NCBI GenBank assembly: GCA_016235585.1
Contig: JACRJY010000146.1
Location: 1-48,796 of the forward strand
DNA: 48,796 bases
Direction: 5' to 3'
DNA from: Verrucomicrobiota bacterium
Lineage (GTDB): Bacteria; Verrucomicrobiota; Verrucomicrobiia; Limisphaerales; JACRJY01
This document shows, one piece after another, positions 8,044-17,286 of this stretch. How positions within the stretch are numbered: position 1 is the stretch's first letter; each line of letters starts with the position of its first letter. The notes beneath the pieces are model-generated. The model did not search any database. It had not been told where the DNA came from and saw only the letters and a program-made list of their open reading frames with translations. Both the position numbers and the translations under genes were made by a program.

Positions 8044-8577
8044 ATGCCTGACCCCGTCCTCATCCTCAACGCCGCCGCGCTCCAGCGCGCGCTCACGCGC
8101 ATCGCGCACGAGATCGCCGAGCGCAACGAGCGCAGCGCCGAGGTCGTGCTCGTCGGCGTGCCGAGCGGCGGCATCCATCTGGCGAAGCGCCTCGCCAAAA
8201 TCCTCGCCGGCATCTGGAACCACGAGGTGCCCGCCGGCGCGCTCGACGTGTCCATGCACCGCGACGACCTCAACCTCCAGTTTGCGCCCAAGGTGCATCC
8301 CACCGTCATCCCGCGCGACATCACCGGCCAGACCGTGGTGCTGGTGGACGACGTGCTCTTCAGCGGGCGCACGACCCGCGCGGCGCTCGACGCGCTGAAT
8401 GATTTTGGCCGCCCCCGGCGCGTGCAGCTCGCGGTGCTCATTGACCGCGGCCACCGCGAGCTGCCCATCAAGGCCGATTTCGTCGGCAAAAACGTCCCCA
8501 CATCGCTGACCGAACGCATCAACGTCCGCCTTGTGGAACTCGACGGCGAAGACGTGGTTTATCTCGAACACCGATGA
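8044..8577 (+). CDS. pyrR: PyrR bifunctional pyr operon attenuator / uracil phosphoribosyltransferase
   Basis: A 177-residue PyrR of normal length. The PRPP-binding loop [18 protein letters not shown] lies at about 98-115, and MHRDDL (71-76) and [18 protein letters not shown] match the RNA-binding/UPRTase family core. PyrR binds UMP and the pyr leader hairpin and, in many species, also makes UMP from uracil and PRPP. The gene sits right behind its own leader target and overlaps pyrB by ATGA (8574-8577), so the two are co-translated. The start ATG directly abuts the attenuator T-run. Confidence 0.96.
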   Translation: MPDPVLILNAAALQRALTRIAHEIAERNERSAEVVLVGVPSGGIHLAKRLAKILAGIWNHEVPAGALDVSMHRDDLNLQFAPKVHPTVIPRDITGQTVVLVDDVLFSGRTTRAALDALNDFGRPRRVQLAVLIDRGHRELPIKADFVGKNVPTSLTERINVRLVELDGEDVVYLEHR

Positions 8578-9515
8578 GCTGGAACCGCAAACACCTCCTC
8601 GACATCGAATCGCTCACCGCCGGCGAAATCAACACGGTGCTGGAAACGGCCCGCGCGTTCAAAGCCGTCGGCGCGCGCGCCATCAAAAAAGTGCCGGCCC
8701 TGCGCGGCAAGACGGTGGTGAACCTGTTCATCGAGCCGTCCACGCGCACGCGCATCAGCTTTGAACTGGCGGCCATGCGCCTCACCGCCGACGTGATCAA
8801 CTTCACCGCCGAGGCGTCCTCGTTGAAAAAGGGCGAGACGCTCCGCGACACCGCGCGCAACCTCGAAGCCCTCAACGCGGACATCATCATCATCCGCCAC
8901 AGCGCCACGGGCGCGCCGCATTTCCTCTCGCGCTTCCTCAATGCCAGCGTCGTCAACGCCGGCGATGGCGCGCACGAGCATCCCACGCAGGCGCTGCTCG
9001 ACACGTTCACGATTCTGGAAAAGAAGGGGAAAATCGCCGGGCTGAACGTGACCATCCTCGGCGACATCCTTTACAGCCGCGTCGCCCGCTCGAACATCTG
9101 GGCGCTGCGCAAGCTCGGCGCGAACGTCACGCTCTGCGGGCCGAGCACGCTTGTGCCGCGCGTTTTCGAGCAGATGGGTTGCCGCGTGACCTACAACGTG
9201 GACGAGGCCATCGCGGGCGCGGACATCATCAACCTCCTGCGCATCCAGCACGAGCGCCAGCGCAAGACGATGTTCCCCAGCCTTGGCGAATACACCGCGC
9301 TCTTCGGCCTCACCAAGGCGCGCCTCGCGAAGACCAAGCCCGACGTGCTCATCATGCACCCCGGCCCGATCAACCGCGGCGTGGAGATTGACAGCGAGGT
9401 GGCCGACTCCGGGCGCTCGGTGATTCTCGAACAAGTCACCAACGGCCTCGCCGTCCGCATGGCCGTGCTCTTCCTCGTCAACGGCGGCAAAGGCCCGCAG
9501 GAAATCGCGGGGTGA
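8574..9515 (+). CDS. pyrB: Aspartate carbamoyltransferase catalytic subunit
   Basis: A 313-residue ATCase catalytic chain (carbamoyl phosphate + aspartate to carbamoyl aspartate, the first committed pyrimidine step). Carbamoyl-phosphate-binding PSTRTR lies at about 55-60, SSLKKGE at about 82-88 and [10 protein letters not shown] at about 135-144; [13 protein letters not shown] lies near the C-terminus. It overlaps pyrR by 4 bp. pyrC, which usually follows in pyrR-pyrB-pyrC operons, is not here: 14 bp later the convergent copper ATPase gene ends. No regulatory pyrI is adjacent, consistent with control by PyrR. Confidence 0.97.
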   Translation: MSWNRKHLLDIESLTAGEINTVLETARAFKAVGARAIKKVPALRGKTVVNLFIEPSTRTRISFELAAMRLTADVINFTAEASSLKKGETLRDTARNLEALNADIIIIRHSATGAPHFLSRFLNASVVNAGDGAHEHPTQALLDTFTILEKKGKIAGLNVTILGDILYSRVARSNIWALRKLGANVTLCGPSTLVPRVFEQMGCRVTYNVDEAIAGADIINLLRIQHERQRKTMFPSLGEYTALFGLTKARLAKTKPDVLIMHPGPINRGVEIDSEVADSGRSVILEQVTNGLAVRMAVLFLVNGGKGPQEIAG

Positions 9516-9529
9516 ACGTCTGGCCTTCC

Positions 9530-11881
<2,352 letters not shown>

Positions 11882-11939
11882 GGCGGCATTAAGCTGGGCC
11901 AGATTTGGCCGGCGGGCAAGGCTGACCGTGACCGGAGGT

Positions 11940-12060
11940 GAACCACGGAATACACTGAAGACACGGAAAGGGGGAGATAGATTCCTTTGGGTGAATCCAT
12001 TCCTTCCGCTCCATCATCTCAACGGCTTGTCTTCCGTGTGTTCGGTGTGTTCCGTGGTTC
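11940..12060. repeat. Inverted repeat with 9-nt internal period (intergenic, copA-pit gap)
   Basis: Arms 11940-11968 and 12032-12060 match at 26 of 29 positions as inverted repeats. Each arm starts or ends with GAACCACGGAA and has an internal 9-nt period (ACGGAATAC, ACTGAAGAC, ACGGAAAGG). The 63-bp spacer contains a weak GATTC/GAATC hairpin. It fills most of the 195-bp gap between copA and pit, both on the minus strand. Without a T-run it is not a standard terminator. Confidence 0.8.
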
Positions 12061-12076
12061 AACCCGCCCCGGCAAA

Positions 12077-13216
12077 TCACGGAATCCAGTGCACCATCTG
12101 GCAGAACCGCACCAGCAGATAGGCGAGCACTCCCGTCACCGGCAGGGTGAGAATCCAGGTCCAGATGATGCGCTCGGCGACGCCGAGGTTGAGCTTGCTG
12201 AAGCGCTTGGCGCAGCCCACGCCCATGATCGAGGTGGTGATGGCGTGCGTGGTGGAGACGGGCATGCCCATCATCCCGGCCACGTAGAGGACGGTGGCGG
12301 CGGTGGTCTCGGCGGCGAAGCCGTGCACGGGCTGGAGCTTCACCATTTTGTGGCCAAGCGTCCTGATGATGCGCCAGCCGCCGGCGGCGGTGCCGGCGGC
12401 CATGGTGAGGGCGCAGACGATCTTGATCCAGACGGGGATTTCCAGCGATTTGCCGGCGGCGGGCGGGGTGATTTTCAGAAAGGAAAGCCAGCCGGGGATG
12501 TCGTGAAACGTGCCCGCGCCGGTGGCGGCCACGAGGGCGAGCGCGATGATGCCCATGGTTTTCTGCGCGTCGTTCAGTCCGTGGCTGAAGCCCATGTAGC
12601 CGGCGCTCAACAGTTGCAGCTTGCCGAAGACGCGCGCCACGGTCGCGGGCCGCCAGCGGCGCAGCAGCAGGTAGAGCAGCGTCATCACCAGCAGGCCGAT
12701 GGCGAAGCCCGCGACCGGCGAGGAAATCATCGGCAGGATGACCTTGTAATAAACCCCGGCCTTTTCGGTGACGGTTTTCTGGATGACCTGCTGCGTGGCC
12801 GGATCAATCTCCGTAACCACTTTCGTTTTGATTTCAATCCATTTGATGGCCGCCCAGCTCCCGTGCGCCGCGCCGAGCGCCGCGCCGCACAGCCCGCCGA
12901 CCAGCGCGTGCGTGGAGCTGGAGGGCAGGCCGAAATACCACGTGAGCAGGTTCCAGATGATGGCGGCGAGCAGCGCGCAGATCAGCACCTCCGAGGAGAC
13001 GAACTTCGCGTCCACGAGGCCGGAGGAAATCGTCTTGGCCACCGCCGCGCCGAAGAGCGCGCCGAGCAGGTTGGTGGAGGCCGCGAGCAGCACCGCCTGG
13101 CGCGGCGAGAGCACCTTGGTGGAGACGACCGTGGCGATGGAGTTGGCCGTGTCGTGGAAACCGTTGATGTATTCAAACACCAGCGCCACGAAGATGACGG
13201 TCAGGACAAGGGTCAT
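12077..13216 (-). CDS. pit: Low-affinity inorganic phosphate transporter, PiT family
   Basis: A 379-residue membrane transporter of the PiT/PHO-4 family (phosphate or metal-phosphate with cation). The duplicated family signatures are present: GFHDTANSIATVVSTK near the N-terminus with GLPSSSTHALVGG, and in the second half SHGLNDAQKTMGI with GMPVSTTHAI. About ten hydrophobic segments are visible. It lies 12 bp after the DUF47 gene on the same strand, the usual pit accessory arrangement. Confidence 0.95.
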   Translation of the reverse strand: MTLVLTVIFVALVFEYINGFHDTANSIATVVSTKVLSPRQAVLLAASTNLLGALFGAAVAKTISSGLVDAKFVSSEVLICALLAAIIWNLLTWYFGLPSSSTHALVGGLCGAALGAAHGSWAAIKWIEIKTKVVTEIDPATQQVIQKTVTEKAGVYYKVILPMISSPVAGFAIGLLVMTLLYLLLRRWRPATVARVFGKLQLLSAGYMGFSHGLNDAQKTMGIIALALVAATGAGTFHDIPGWLSFLKITPPAAGKSLEIPVWIKIVCALTMAAGTAAGGWRIIRTLGHKMVKLQPVHGFAAETTAATVLYVAGMMGMPVSTTHAITTSIMGVGCAKRFSKLNLGVAERIIWTWILTLPVTGVLAYLLVRFCQMVHWIP

Positions 13217-13228
13217 GCGGCGCGCGGG

Positions 13229-13858
13229 TCAGGAATTTTTCAGGACGATTTGCGAAACGACATTCCCGGCGTCGCGGCACCGATCAATGACCTTCTCCAT
13301 CAACTCGTAGAGATCCTTGATGATGATCACTTGCATCGGCTGGTAGCGCCCGTTGTAAAGCTCGCGGATCAGCTCGACCATCAGCTTGTCGGCCTCGCCC
13401 TCGATGTATTGGAGGCGGTCGTTGAGTTCCTTGATTTTTTCGAGGTGCTGCAGGTCGCGGAGCTGCTTGACCATCGCCACGAGGGTTTCGGCGGCCTTGG
13501 CCATCATCTCGGCCTGGCGCGAAAAATCCACGCCCGTCAAGTGCGGCGCGAGGATGCTGAAGCGCTCGGCGAACTTCTCCACCGTCTTGGGAATCTTGTA
13601 GAGCGCGATGGAAAGTGACTCAATATCCTCGCGCTCCAGCGCGGTGAAGAACGTCTTCACCAGCTCCTCGCTGATCTGCTCGGTGATGCGCTTGTCCTTG
13701 CGGCGCGAGAGGACGAAATCCTCCAGGCCCTTGGGCTGGTCGGGGGTCTTGAGCAGCTCGACGAGGTGCTGGACGCTGCTGCGCGTCTCCTCCGCGCTGG
13801 CCTCGAGCAGCGCGAAAAACTGGTCGTCCTTGCCGAGAAATTTTTGGAGCGAGAACAT
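13229..13858 (-). CDS. DUF47 / PhoU-like Pit accessory protein
   Basis: A 209-residue helical protein of the DUF47 (PhoU_div, PF01865) family, recognised from MFSLQKFLGKDDQFFALLEASAEETRSSV and the C-terminal half around KIKELNDRLQYIEGEADKLM and DLYELMEKVIDRCRDAGNVV. These proteins partner with PiT transporters and are thought to modulate phosphate uptake; the next gene is pit. ATG 13858 gives the family-typical start. An in-frame ATG four codons upstream (13870) is the alternative. No clear Shine-Dalgarno sequence is visible. Confidence 0.93.
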   Translation of the reverse strand: MFSLQKFLGKDDQFFALLEASAEETRSSVQHLVELLKTPDQPKGLEDFVLSRRKDKRITEQISEELVKTFFTALEREDIESLSIALYKIPKTVEKFAERFSILAPHLTGVDFSRQAEMMAKAAETLVAMVKQLRDLQHLEKIKELNDRLQYIEGEADKLMVELIRELYNGRYQPMQVIIIKDLYELMEKVIDRCRDAGNVVSQIVLKNS

Positions 13859-13957
13859 GGCGGAAATCATTCACAAGGGAGCCGCCAAGCGCACGCCTTT
13901 TCTTGCGAAAAGGCGGACGTGAGTGAGCACCGCCCCGCTGCGCAGGTTCACGCGCTC

Positions 13958-14986
13958 TCAAGGCGTGATGACAATCTTCCCCAGCACCGCCCGCTCGCGC
14001 AGCAGCCGGAAGCCCTCGGTCGTCTGCGCCAGCGGCAGCACGCGGTCAATCACCGGCTTGAGCTTCCCCTCGGCGGCCCATTCGAGCGTGGCGCGCAGGT
14101 CGGCGCGGTTGCGCCCGTAGCTGCCGATGAGCCGCTGCTGCTTCACGAAGATCGGCCAGAGGTTCAACGTCACCTCGCGCCCCGCCGTCGCGCCGCACGT
14201 CACCACCGTGCCGCCGCGTGCGAGGCAGCCGAAGACTTTTTCCAGCGTGTCGCCGCCGACGTGCTCCACCACCACGTCCACGCCGCGCTTGCCGGTGAGG
14301 CGGCGCACCTCGGCGGGCCAGTTCTCCGCGCTGGAATCCACCACGAACTCCGCGCCCAGCGGACGGCAGAACTCCCGCTTCGCCGCCGTGGACGCCGTGG
14401 CGATGACCCGCGCGCCCAGTTCGCGCGCGATCTGGATCGCCGCCGAGCCGACGCCGCTCGCGCCCGCGATGACCAGCACCCAGTCCCCGCGCCGCACCTC
14501 GGCGCGGTCGGTGATCATGTGCATCGCCGTGCTGCCGGCGAGCGTGAGCGCGGCGGAACTTTCAAAATCCACCCCCTCCGGCAGCGCCATCAGGGAGCGC
14601 GCGGGCACCACCACTTTCTCCGCGAAGCCGCCGTCGCGCTGCACGCCGAGCAACTGGCCGTTGAGGCAGATGGATTCCTCGCCGCGCTCGCAGAATTCGC
14701 ACGTGCCGCAGAAGAGGTTCGACTGCACGGCCACGCGGTCGCCGGTGTGCCACTCGTCCACGTCCTCGCCGAGCGCGGCGACGGTGCCGGAGATTTCGGA
14801 GCCGAGGGTGCGCGGCAGCGCCACGGGCACGGGCAGCTCGCCCGCCTCGGCCCACAGGTCGAGCCGGTTCAGGCCGCAGGCGCGGACGGCGACGACGACC
14901 TCGTCATGGGCGGGGGAGGGATCGGGAATATCCGCGAGGCGGAACTGGCCGGGGCTGCCGTGGGCGGTGAGTTGGACGGCTTTCAT
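13958..14986 (-). CDS. Zinc-type alcohol dehydrogenase / quinone oxidoreductase (MDR superfamily)
   Basis: A 342-residue medium-chain dehydrogenase/reductase. A GroES-like N-domain has four structural-zinc cysteines at 93, 96, 99 and 107 (CGTCEFCERGEESIC). The nucleotide-binding fold contains AGASGVGSAAIQIA at about 170-183. Cys37 is kept, but the usual GHE motif reads GSE (63-65), so the catalytic zinc site may be incomplete. Substrate is unknown. The start is ATG 14986 because it aligns with the duplicated fragment and the family. Its first 36 codons and 44 bp of leader are repeated at 15555-15706, on the other side of a toxin-antitoxin cassette lying directly upstream, so transcription may now come through the cassette. 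Confidence 0.9.
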   Translation of the reverse strand: MKAVQLTAHGSPGQFRLADIPDPSPAHDEVVVAVRACGLNRLDLWAEAGELPVPVALPRTLGSEISGTVAALGEDVDEWHTGDRVAVQSNLFCGTCEFCERGEESICLNGQLLGVQRDGGFAEKVVVPARSLMALPEGVDFESSAALTLAGSTAMHMITDRAEVRRGDWVLVIAGASGVGSAAIQIARELGARVIATASTAAKREFCRPLGAEFVVDSSAENWPAEVRRLTGKRGVDVVVEHVGGDTLEKVFGCLARGGTVVTCGATAGREVTLNLWPIFVKQQRLIGSYGRNRADLRATLEWAAEGKLKPVIDRVLPLAQTTEGFRLLRERAVLGKIVITP

Positions 14987-15030
14987 GCGCCCGAATAAAC
15001 CGCGCGCGTGCGCGGGCGGCAAGGGGAATC
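14877..15030 (-). repeat. Direct repeat A: 5' end of dehydrogenase gene plus leader (intact gene copy)
   Basis: 154 bp matching 15555-15706 with five substitutions and one 2-nt indel (about 97% identity). It covers the first 36 codons of the intact dehydrogenase and 44 bp upstream. Together with repeat B it brackets the toxin-antitoxin insert 15031-15554. Confidence 0.95.
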
Positions 15031-15047
15031 AACGCTTGGTTTCGTCC

Positions 15048-15311
15048 TTATTGGAAACGGCCCAGGAGCCGGTCGTATTCGCTGTGATGCCCGATCCAGA
15101 ACCAGACGATATCGGAGCCGTCCTCCACCGCGGCGGCCCGGTAGTGGATGCCGACGCGGGCCGACCACATCCGCCCGATCTTTTTGAAGTGCAGCGAGGG
15201 ATGCCGTGGATCGTGCTTGAGCCGTTCAAAGCTCTCGTCGGCCAGCTCCTGAATCTCCTTGGGCAGCTGTTCGTAGAACTTCCAGAACTTGGGGTTCGCG
15301 CGGTGCCTCAC
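15048..15311 (-). CDS. RelE/ParE-superfamily toxin
   Basis: An 87-residue basic protein with the RelE/ParE fold pattern: N-terminal FWKFYEQLPKEIQELADESF helices, then LHFKKIGRMWSARVGIHYRA and DIVWFWIGHHSEYDRLLGRF strands. The GTG start at 15311 overlaps the antitoxin stop (GTGA), the usual coupled order of antitoxin then toxin. Members typically cleave mRNA at the ribosome or poison gyrase; which applies cannot be told. The C-terminal HHSEYDRLL is a conserved feature of this subgroup. Downstream, on the same strand, is the dehydrogenase gene. Confidence 0.88.
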   Translation of the reverse strand: MRHRANPKFWKFYEQLPKEIQELADESFERLKHDPRHPSLHFKKIGRMWSARVGIHYRAAAVEDGSDIVWFWIGHHSEYDRLLGRFQ

Positions 15312-15508
15312 AAATCCGTGCAGCGCCCCTCGCGCCGGTCGCGGAGGGCCTCGTCGGCGAGCGCGTCGAGGCGGCCGGCGGCGACATCCTCCGCGAACTG
15401 CTTGTCCCACGCGGCGGCGTCGAAGCCGAGAAACCAGTCGCGGAACGTGGTCAGCTCGTGGCGCGAGAGCTTCTGGACGGCGTTCTCAATTTCAGCAACG
15501 GTGCTCAT
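15308..15508 (-). CDS. Antitoxin of RelE-type module
   Basis: A 66-residue acidic protein starting MSTVAEIENAVQKLSRHE and ending EALRDRREGRCTDL, a recurrent antitoxin pattern in which an AEIE...L helix is followed by WDKQFAEDVAAGRLDALADEAL. The ATG at 15508 is chosen as start. The frame is also open 52 codons further upstream into the truncated dehydrogenase fragment (ATG 15664), so an in-frame fusion product is possible in principle. It precedes and overlaps the toxin gene. Confidence 0.87.
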   Translation of the reverse strand: MSTVAEIENAVQKLSRHELTTFRDWFLGFDAAAWDKQFAEDVAAGRLDALADEALRDRREGRCTDL

Positions 15509-15514
15509 GCCGGA

Positions 15515-15542
15515 AACATACCGTGGGCGGATTTCCGGGCAA
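15515..15542 (-). promoter_or_regulatory. Possible promoter of the toxin-antitoxin module
   Basis: On the minus strand, TTGCCC (15542-15537), a 16-bp spacer and TATGTT (15520-15515) lie directly upstream of the antitoxin ATG at 15508. This would give a nearly leaderless mRNA. The match is 4/6 and 4/6. It lies wholly inside the inserted segment, as expected for a self-contained cassette. Confidence 0.4.
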
Positions 15543-15554
15543 GCGCAGAAACGC

Positions 15555-15664
15555 CAGGCGCGGACGGCGACGAGCACTTCGTCATGGGCGGGGGAGGGAT
15601 CGGGAACCTCCGCGAGGCGGAACTGGCCGGGGCTGCCGTGGGCGGTGAGTTGGACGGCTTTCAT
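15555..15664 (-). pseudogene. Truncated 5' fragment of the dehydrogenase gene (36 codons)
   Basis: Starts at ATG 15664 with MKAVQLTAHGSPGQFRLAEV and matches the intact protein through AVRA, then diverges at the boundary with the toxin-antitoxin insert. It cannot make a functional dehydrogenase. It runs in frame into the antitoxin gene. Confidence 0.85.
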
Positions 15665-15706
15665 GCGCCCGAATAAACCGCGTGCGCGCGGGCGGCAAGG
15701 GGAATC
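15555..15706 (-). repeat. Direct repeat B: duplicated dehydrogenase 5' end plus leader
   Basis: Partner of 14877-15030. Differences: two nearby codon changes (AD/AE and VV/LV region), two bases near 15607, and a 2-nt shorter GC run in the leader. The outer edge (15706) abuts the 3' side of the lipoprotein gene. Confidence 0.95.
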
Positions 15707-15727
15707 GATATGGACAGAACCAAGAGC

Positions 15728-16123
15728 TTAATGCTCGATTTCCATTCTTGGTAAGAAATCCTCCATCTCCGATTTGCGGAAGAAGTCAATCCCCATCACG
15801 GGATGAAGAACATAGAAGCGTGTTGGTCGTGTCGACTGCTTTGGCCAGAAGAAGCCGCCTTCACAATTATAATTCCGACCAGCGTATTGCCATTGAATTT
15901 TCGAAGGCGCAGTAAAATAGAAGCCAAGTGAATCCTCCTTTGCCGCCAAATATTTTCCCGCTGGAAAAGTCATGCTCGTGCCCATGGCCGCTTTAAGATC
16001 AAAAGTTGTGGATATGACAATGGCACGCGCGGGCGGCGTCGAAGCAATTTCACGTAAACTCTGGCACGCCGTAATTAACAACAAACAGAACGTGCTTATC
16101 GAAATCGTGATAATGGTTCGCAT
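15728..16123 (-). CDS. Hypothetical lipoprotein, lower GC than neighbours
   Basis: A 131-residue protein with a type II signal peptide (MRTIITISISTFCLLLITAC, lipobox ITAC, Cys20). The mature part is not recognised; it has FDLKAAMGTSMTFPAGKY and an aromatic-rich second half (GGFFWPKQ, RFYVLHPVMGIDFF). An AGGA ribosome-binding site lies 7 nt before ATG 16123, unlike most genes here. The gene is visibly more AT-rich than the surrounding sequence, and it borders the duplicated dehydrogenase fragment, so it may have been acquired separately. Function unknown. Confidence 0.8.
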   Translation of the reverse strand: MRTIITISISTFCLLLITACQSLREIASTPPARAIVISTTFDLKAAMGTSMTFPAGKYLAAKEDSLGFYFTAPSKIQWQYAGRNYNCEGGFFWPKQSTRPTRFYVLHPVMGIDFFRKSEMEDFLPRMEIEH

Positions 16124-16267
16124 GGGATGATCCTAATGAATAGCAGTCCGCAGTAGATACACGAGGATTGTGAATGGCTGATTTCGCACCGACGGGGTTT
16201 CCATGGGCTGATGAAAGCAGGCCCGCGAATTTCTGTGAAGGATTTTTCCCGCGTCTGTTGAGAATAG

Positions 16268-16287
16268 CCCAGCGCTTCAGCGCTGGG
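16268..16287. repeat. Perfect palindromic hairpin with CTTCAG core
   Basis: CCCAGCGCT-TC-AGCGCTGGG, a 9-bp stem with a 2-nt loop, in the 239-bp gap between the lipoprotein gene and ispE. The centre CT-TC-AG recurs at 31607-31626 and, as CT-GA-AG, at 25478-25502 and 47436-47455 with different stems. No T-run follows. Nothing else was recognised in the gap. Confidence 0.7.
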
Positions 16288-16362
16288 GGCGCGGTTCCCG
16301 CCCTCCTCCCGCGAGTCCCGTTGGGGCGAAAGAAAATACCTGCGGCCCCATCCGGGGAAGAT

Positions 16363-17235
16363 TTACAGCGCCGCAATGGCCGTCCAGCCGTGCGCGCCGA
16401 AGCGGGTTTTGAATTTTTCCACCAGTTCCTCCGCCGCGCCGCGTCCGGGCGCGAGGGCAACGGTGGGGGAGCCGCGGCCGGACATGAGCGCGGCGGCGGC
16501 CCCGTGGGCGCGGAGGAATTCCTGATACAGCGCGAGGACGGGGTGCTTGCGCAGCGCGGGGGCTTCGAGGGAGTTGTAAAATTCCCCGGCGGCGCGGGCG
16601 AGGTCGCCGGCCTGGAGCGCGGCGAGGAGCTTCTCCGCGCGGCCCGGCTGGCCGTGGAGGGCGGCGGGGAACTTGGCCAGTTCCCGGTAGGCCCACGCGG
16701 TCGAGATGCCGAAGCCGGGATGAATCAGCACGATGAACACGCCGCGAAAGGCGGGGAAGGCATCCAGCGGCGTGACGAGTTCGCCGCGCCCGGTGGCGAG
16801 GGCGGGCCGGTCTTGCAGGAAGAACGGGATGTCGGAGCCGAGCGACGCGGCGATGGCGTGGAGCTTCGCGGCGTCGAGCGGCGCGCCGAAGAGTTCGTTG
16901 AGCGCGAGCAGGGTGACGGCGGCGTTGCCGCTGCCGCCGCCCATCCCGGCGGCGATGGGAAGTTTCTTGGTGAGATGAATCTTCACACCCTCATGGATGG
17001 ACGCGGCGGCGAGGAACGCCGTGGCCGCGCGATGCACGAGGTTGCCCGCATCGGTGGGCAGGCCGGGGAGGTTGCAGGTGAGCCGCACGGTCTGGCCGGC
17101 GCGGGTGAACTCCAGCTCGTCGCACACGGCGACGGGCTGCAGGACGGTTTCGAGGGTGTGAAAGCCGTCGGCCCGCCTGCCGAGGATGTTGAGGAGCAGG
17201 TTGACTTTGCCGGGGGATGTGCGCGCCAGCGTCAT
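16363..17235 (-). CDS. ispE: 4-diphosphocytidyl-2-C-methyl-D-erythritol kinase
   Basis: A 290-residue GHMP kinase of the MEP isoprenoid pathway. N-terminal SPGKVNLLLNILGRRADGFH has the substrate-binding Lys and His-containing DGFH. The ATP-binding GHMP loop PIAAGMGGGSGNAA lies at about 92-105, and the late motif LMSGRGSPTVAL at about 258-269 replaces the commoner MSGSGxTVF, with an altered Gly-rich spacing. Start ATG 17235; an in-frame TTG one codon upstream is unlikely. The terminator of the upstream TIGR04073 gene ends only 4 nt before this ATG, so either ispE is read past that terminator or its mRNA starts almost at the start codon. Confidence 0.94.
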   Translation of the reverse strand: MTLARTSPGKVNLLLNILGRRADGFHTLETVLQPVAVCDELEFTRAGQTVRLTCNLPGLPTDAGNLVHRAATAFLAAASIHEGVKIHLTKKLPIAAGMGGGSGNAAVTLLALNELFGAPLDAAKLHAIAASLGSDIPFFLQDRPALATGRGELVTPLDAFPAFRGVFIVLIHPGFGISTAWAYRELAKFPAALHGQPGRAEKLLAALQAGDLARAAGEFYNSLEAPALRKHPVLALYQEFLRAHGAAAALMSGRGSPTVALAPGRGAAEELVEKFKTRFGAHGWTAIAAL

Positions 17236-17239
17236 CAAT

Positions 17240-17269
17240 AAAAAAGCGCCAACACCGGAGTGTTGGCGC
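17240..17269 (-). terminator. Rho-independent terminator after TIGR04073 gene, abutting ispE
   Basis: A perfect 10-bp stem GCGCCAACAC/GTGTTGGCGC with a 4-nt loop (17246-17269), followed on the minus strand by six Us (17245-17240). It lies 17 bp after the TIGR04073 stop, and its U-run ends 4 nt before the ispE ATG, so it could also act as an attenuator for ispE. Confidence 0.88.
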
Positions 17270-17286
17270 GGGATTCGCAGGAAAAT

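Larger units (their letters stand above)
15031..15554 (-). mobile_element. Toxin-antitoxin cassette inserted with long target duplication
   Basis: A 524-bp segment holding antitoxin, toxin and a possible promoter, bounded exactly by the about 153-bp direct repeats A and B made of the neighbouring gene's 5' end. No transposase, integrase or inverted repeats are present. The layout resembles the long-target-duplication insertions described for restriction-modification addiction modules. The mechanism here is inferred. Confidence 0.65.

Noticed and set aside
11940..12060. Inverted repeat in the copA-pit gap as a transcription terminator of pit
   Set aside because: No U-run on the minus strand after the stem and a 63-bp loop; it looks like a dispersed repeat.
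15308..15664. A 118-residue fused dehydrogenase-antitoxin protein as the real product
   Set aside because: The fusion arises only from the truncated duplicated fragment being in frame; the antitoxin has its own ATG and a promoter-like sequence inside the cassette. Kept as a remote possibility.
16363..17235. ispE as pseudogene because of the altered late GHMP motif
   Set aside because: Length, frame and the first two motifs are intact; the changed Gly-rich motif alone is not enough.
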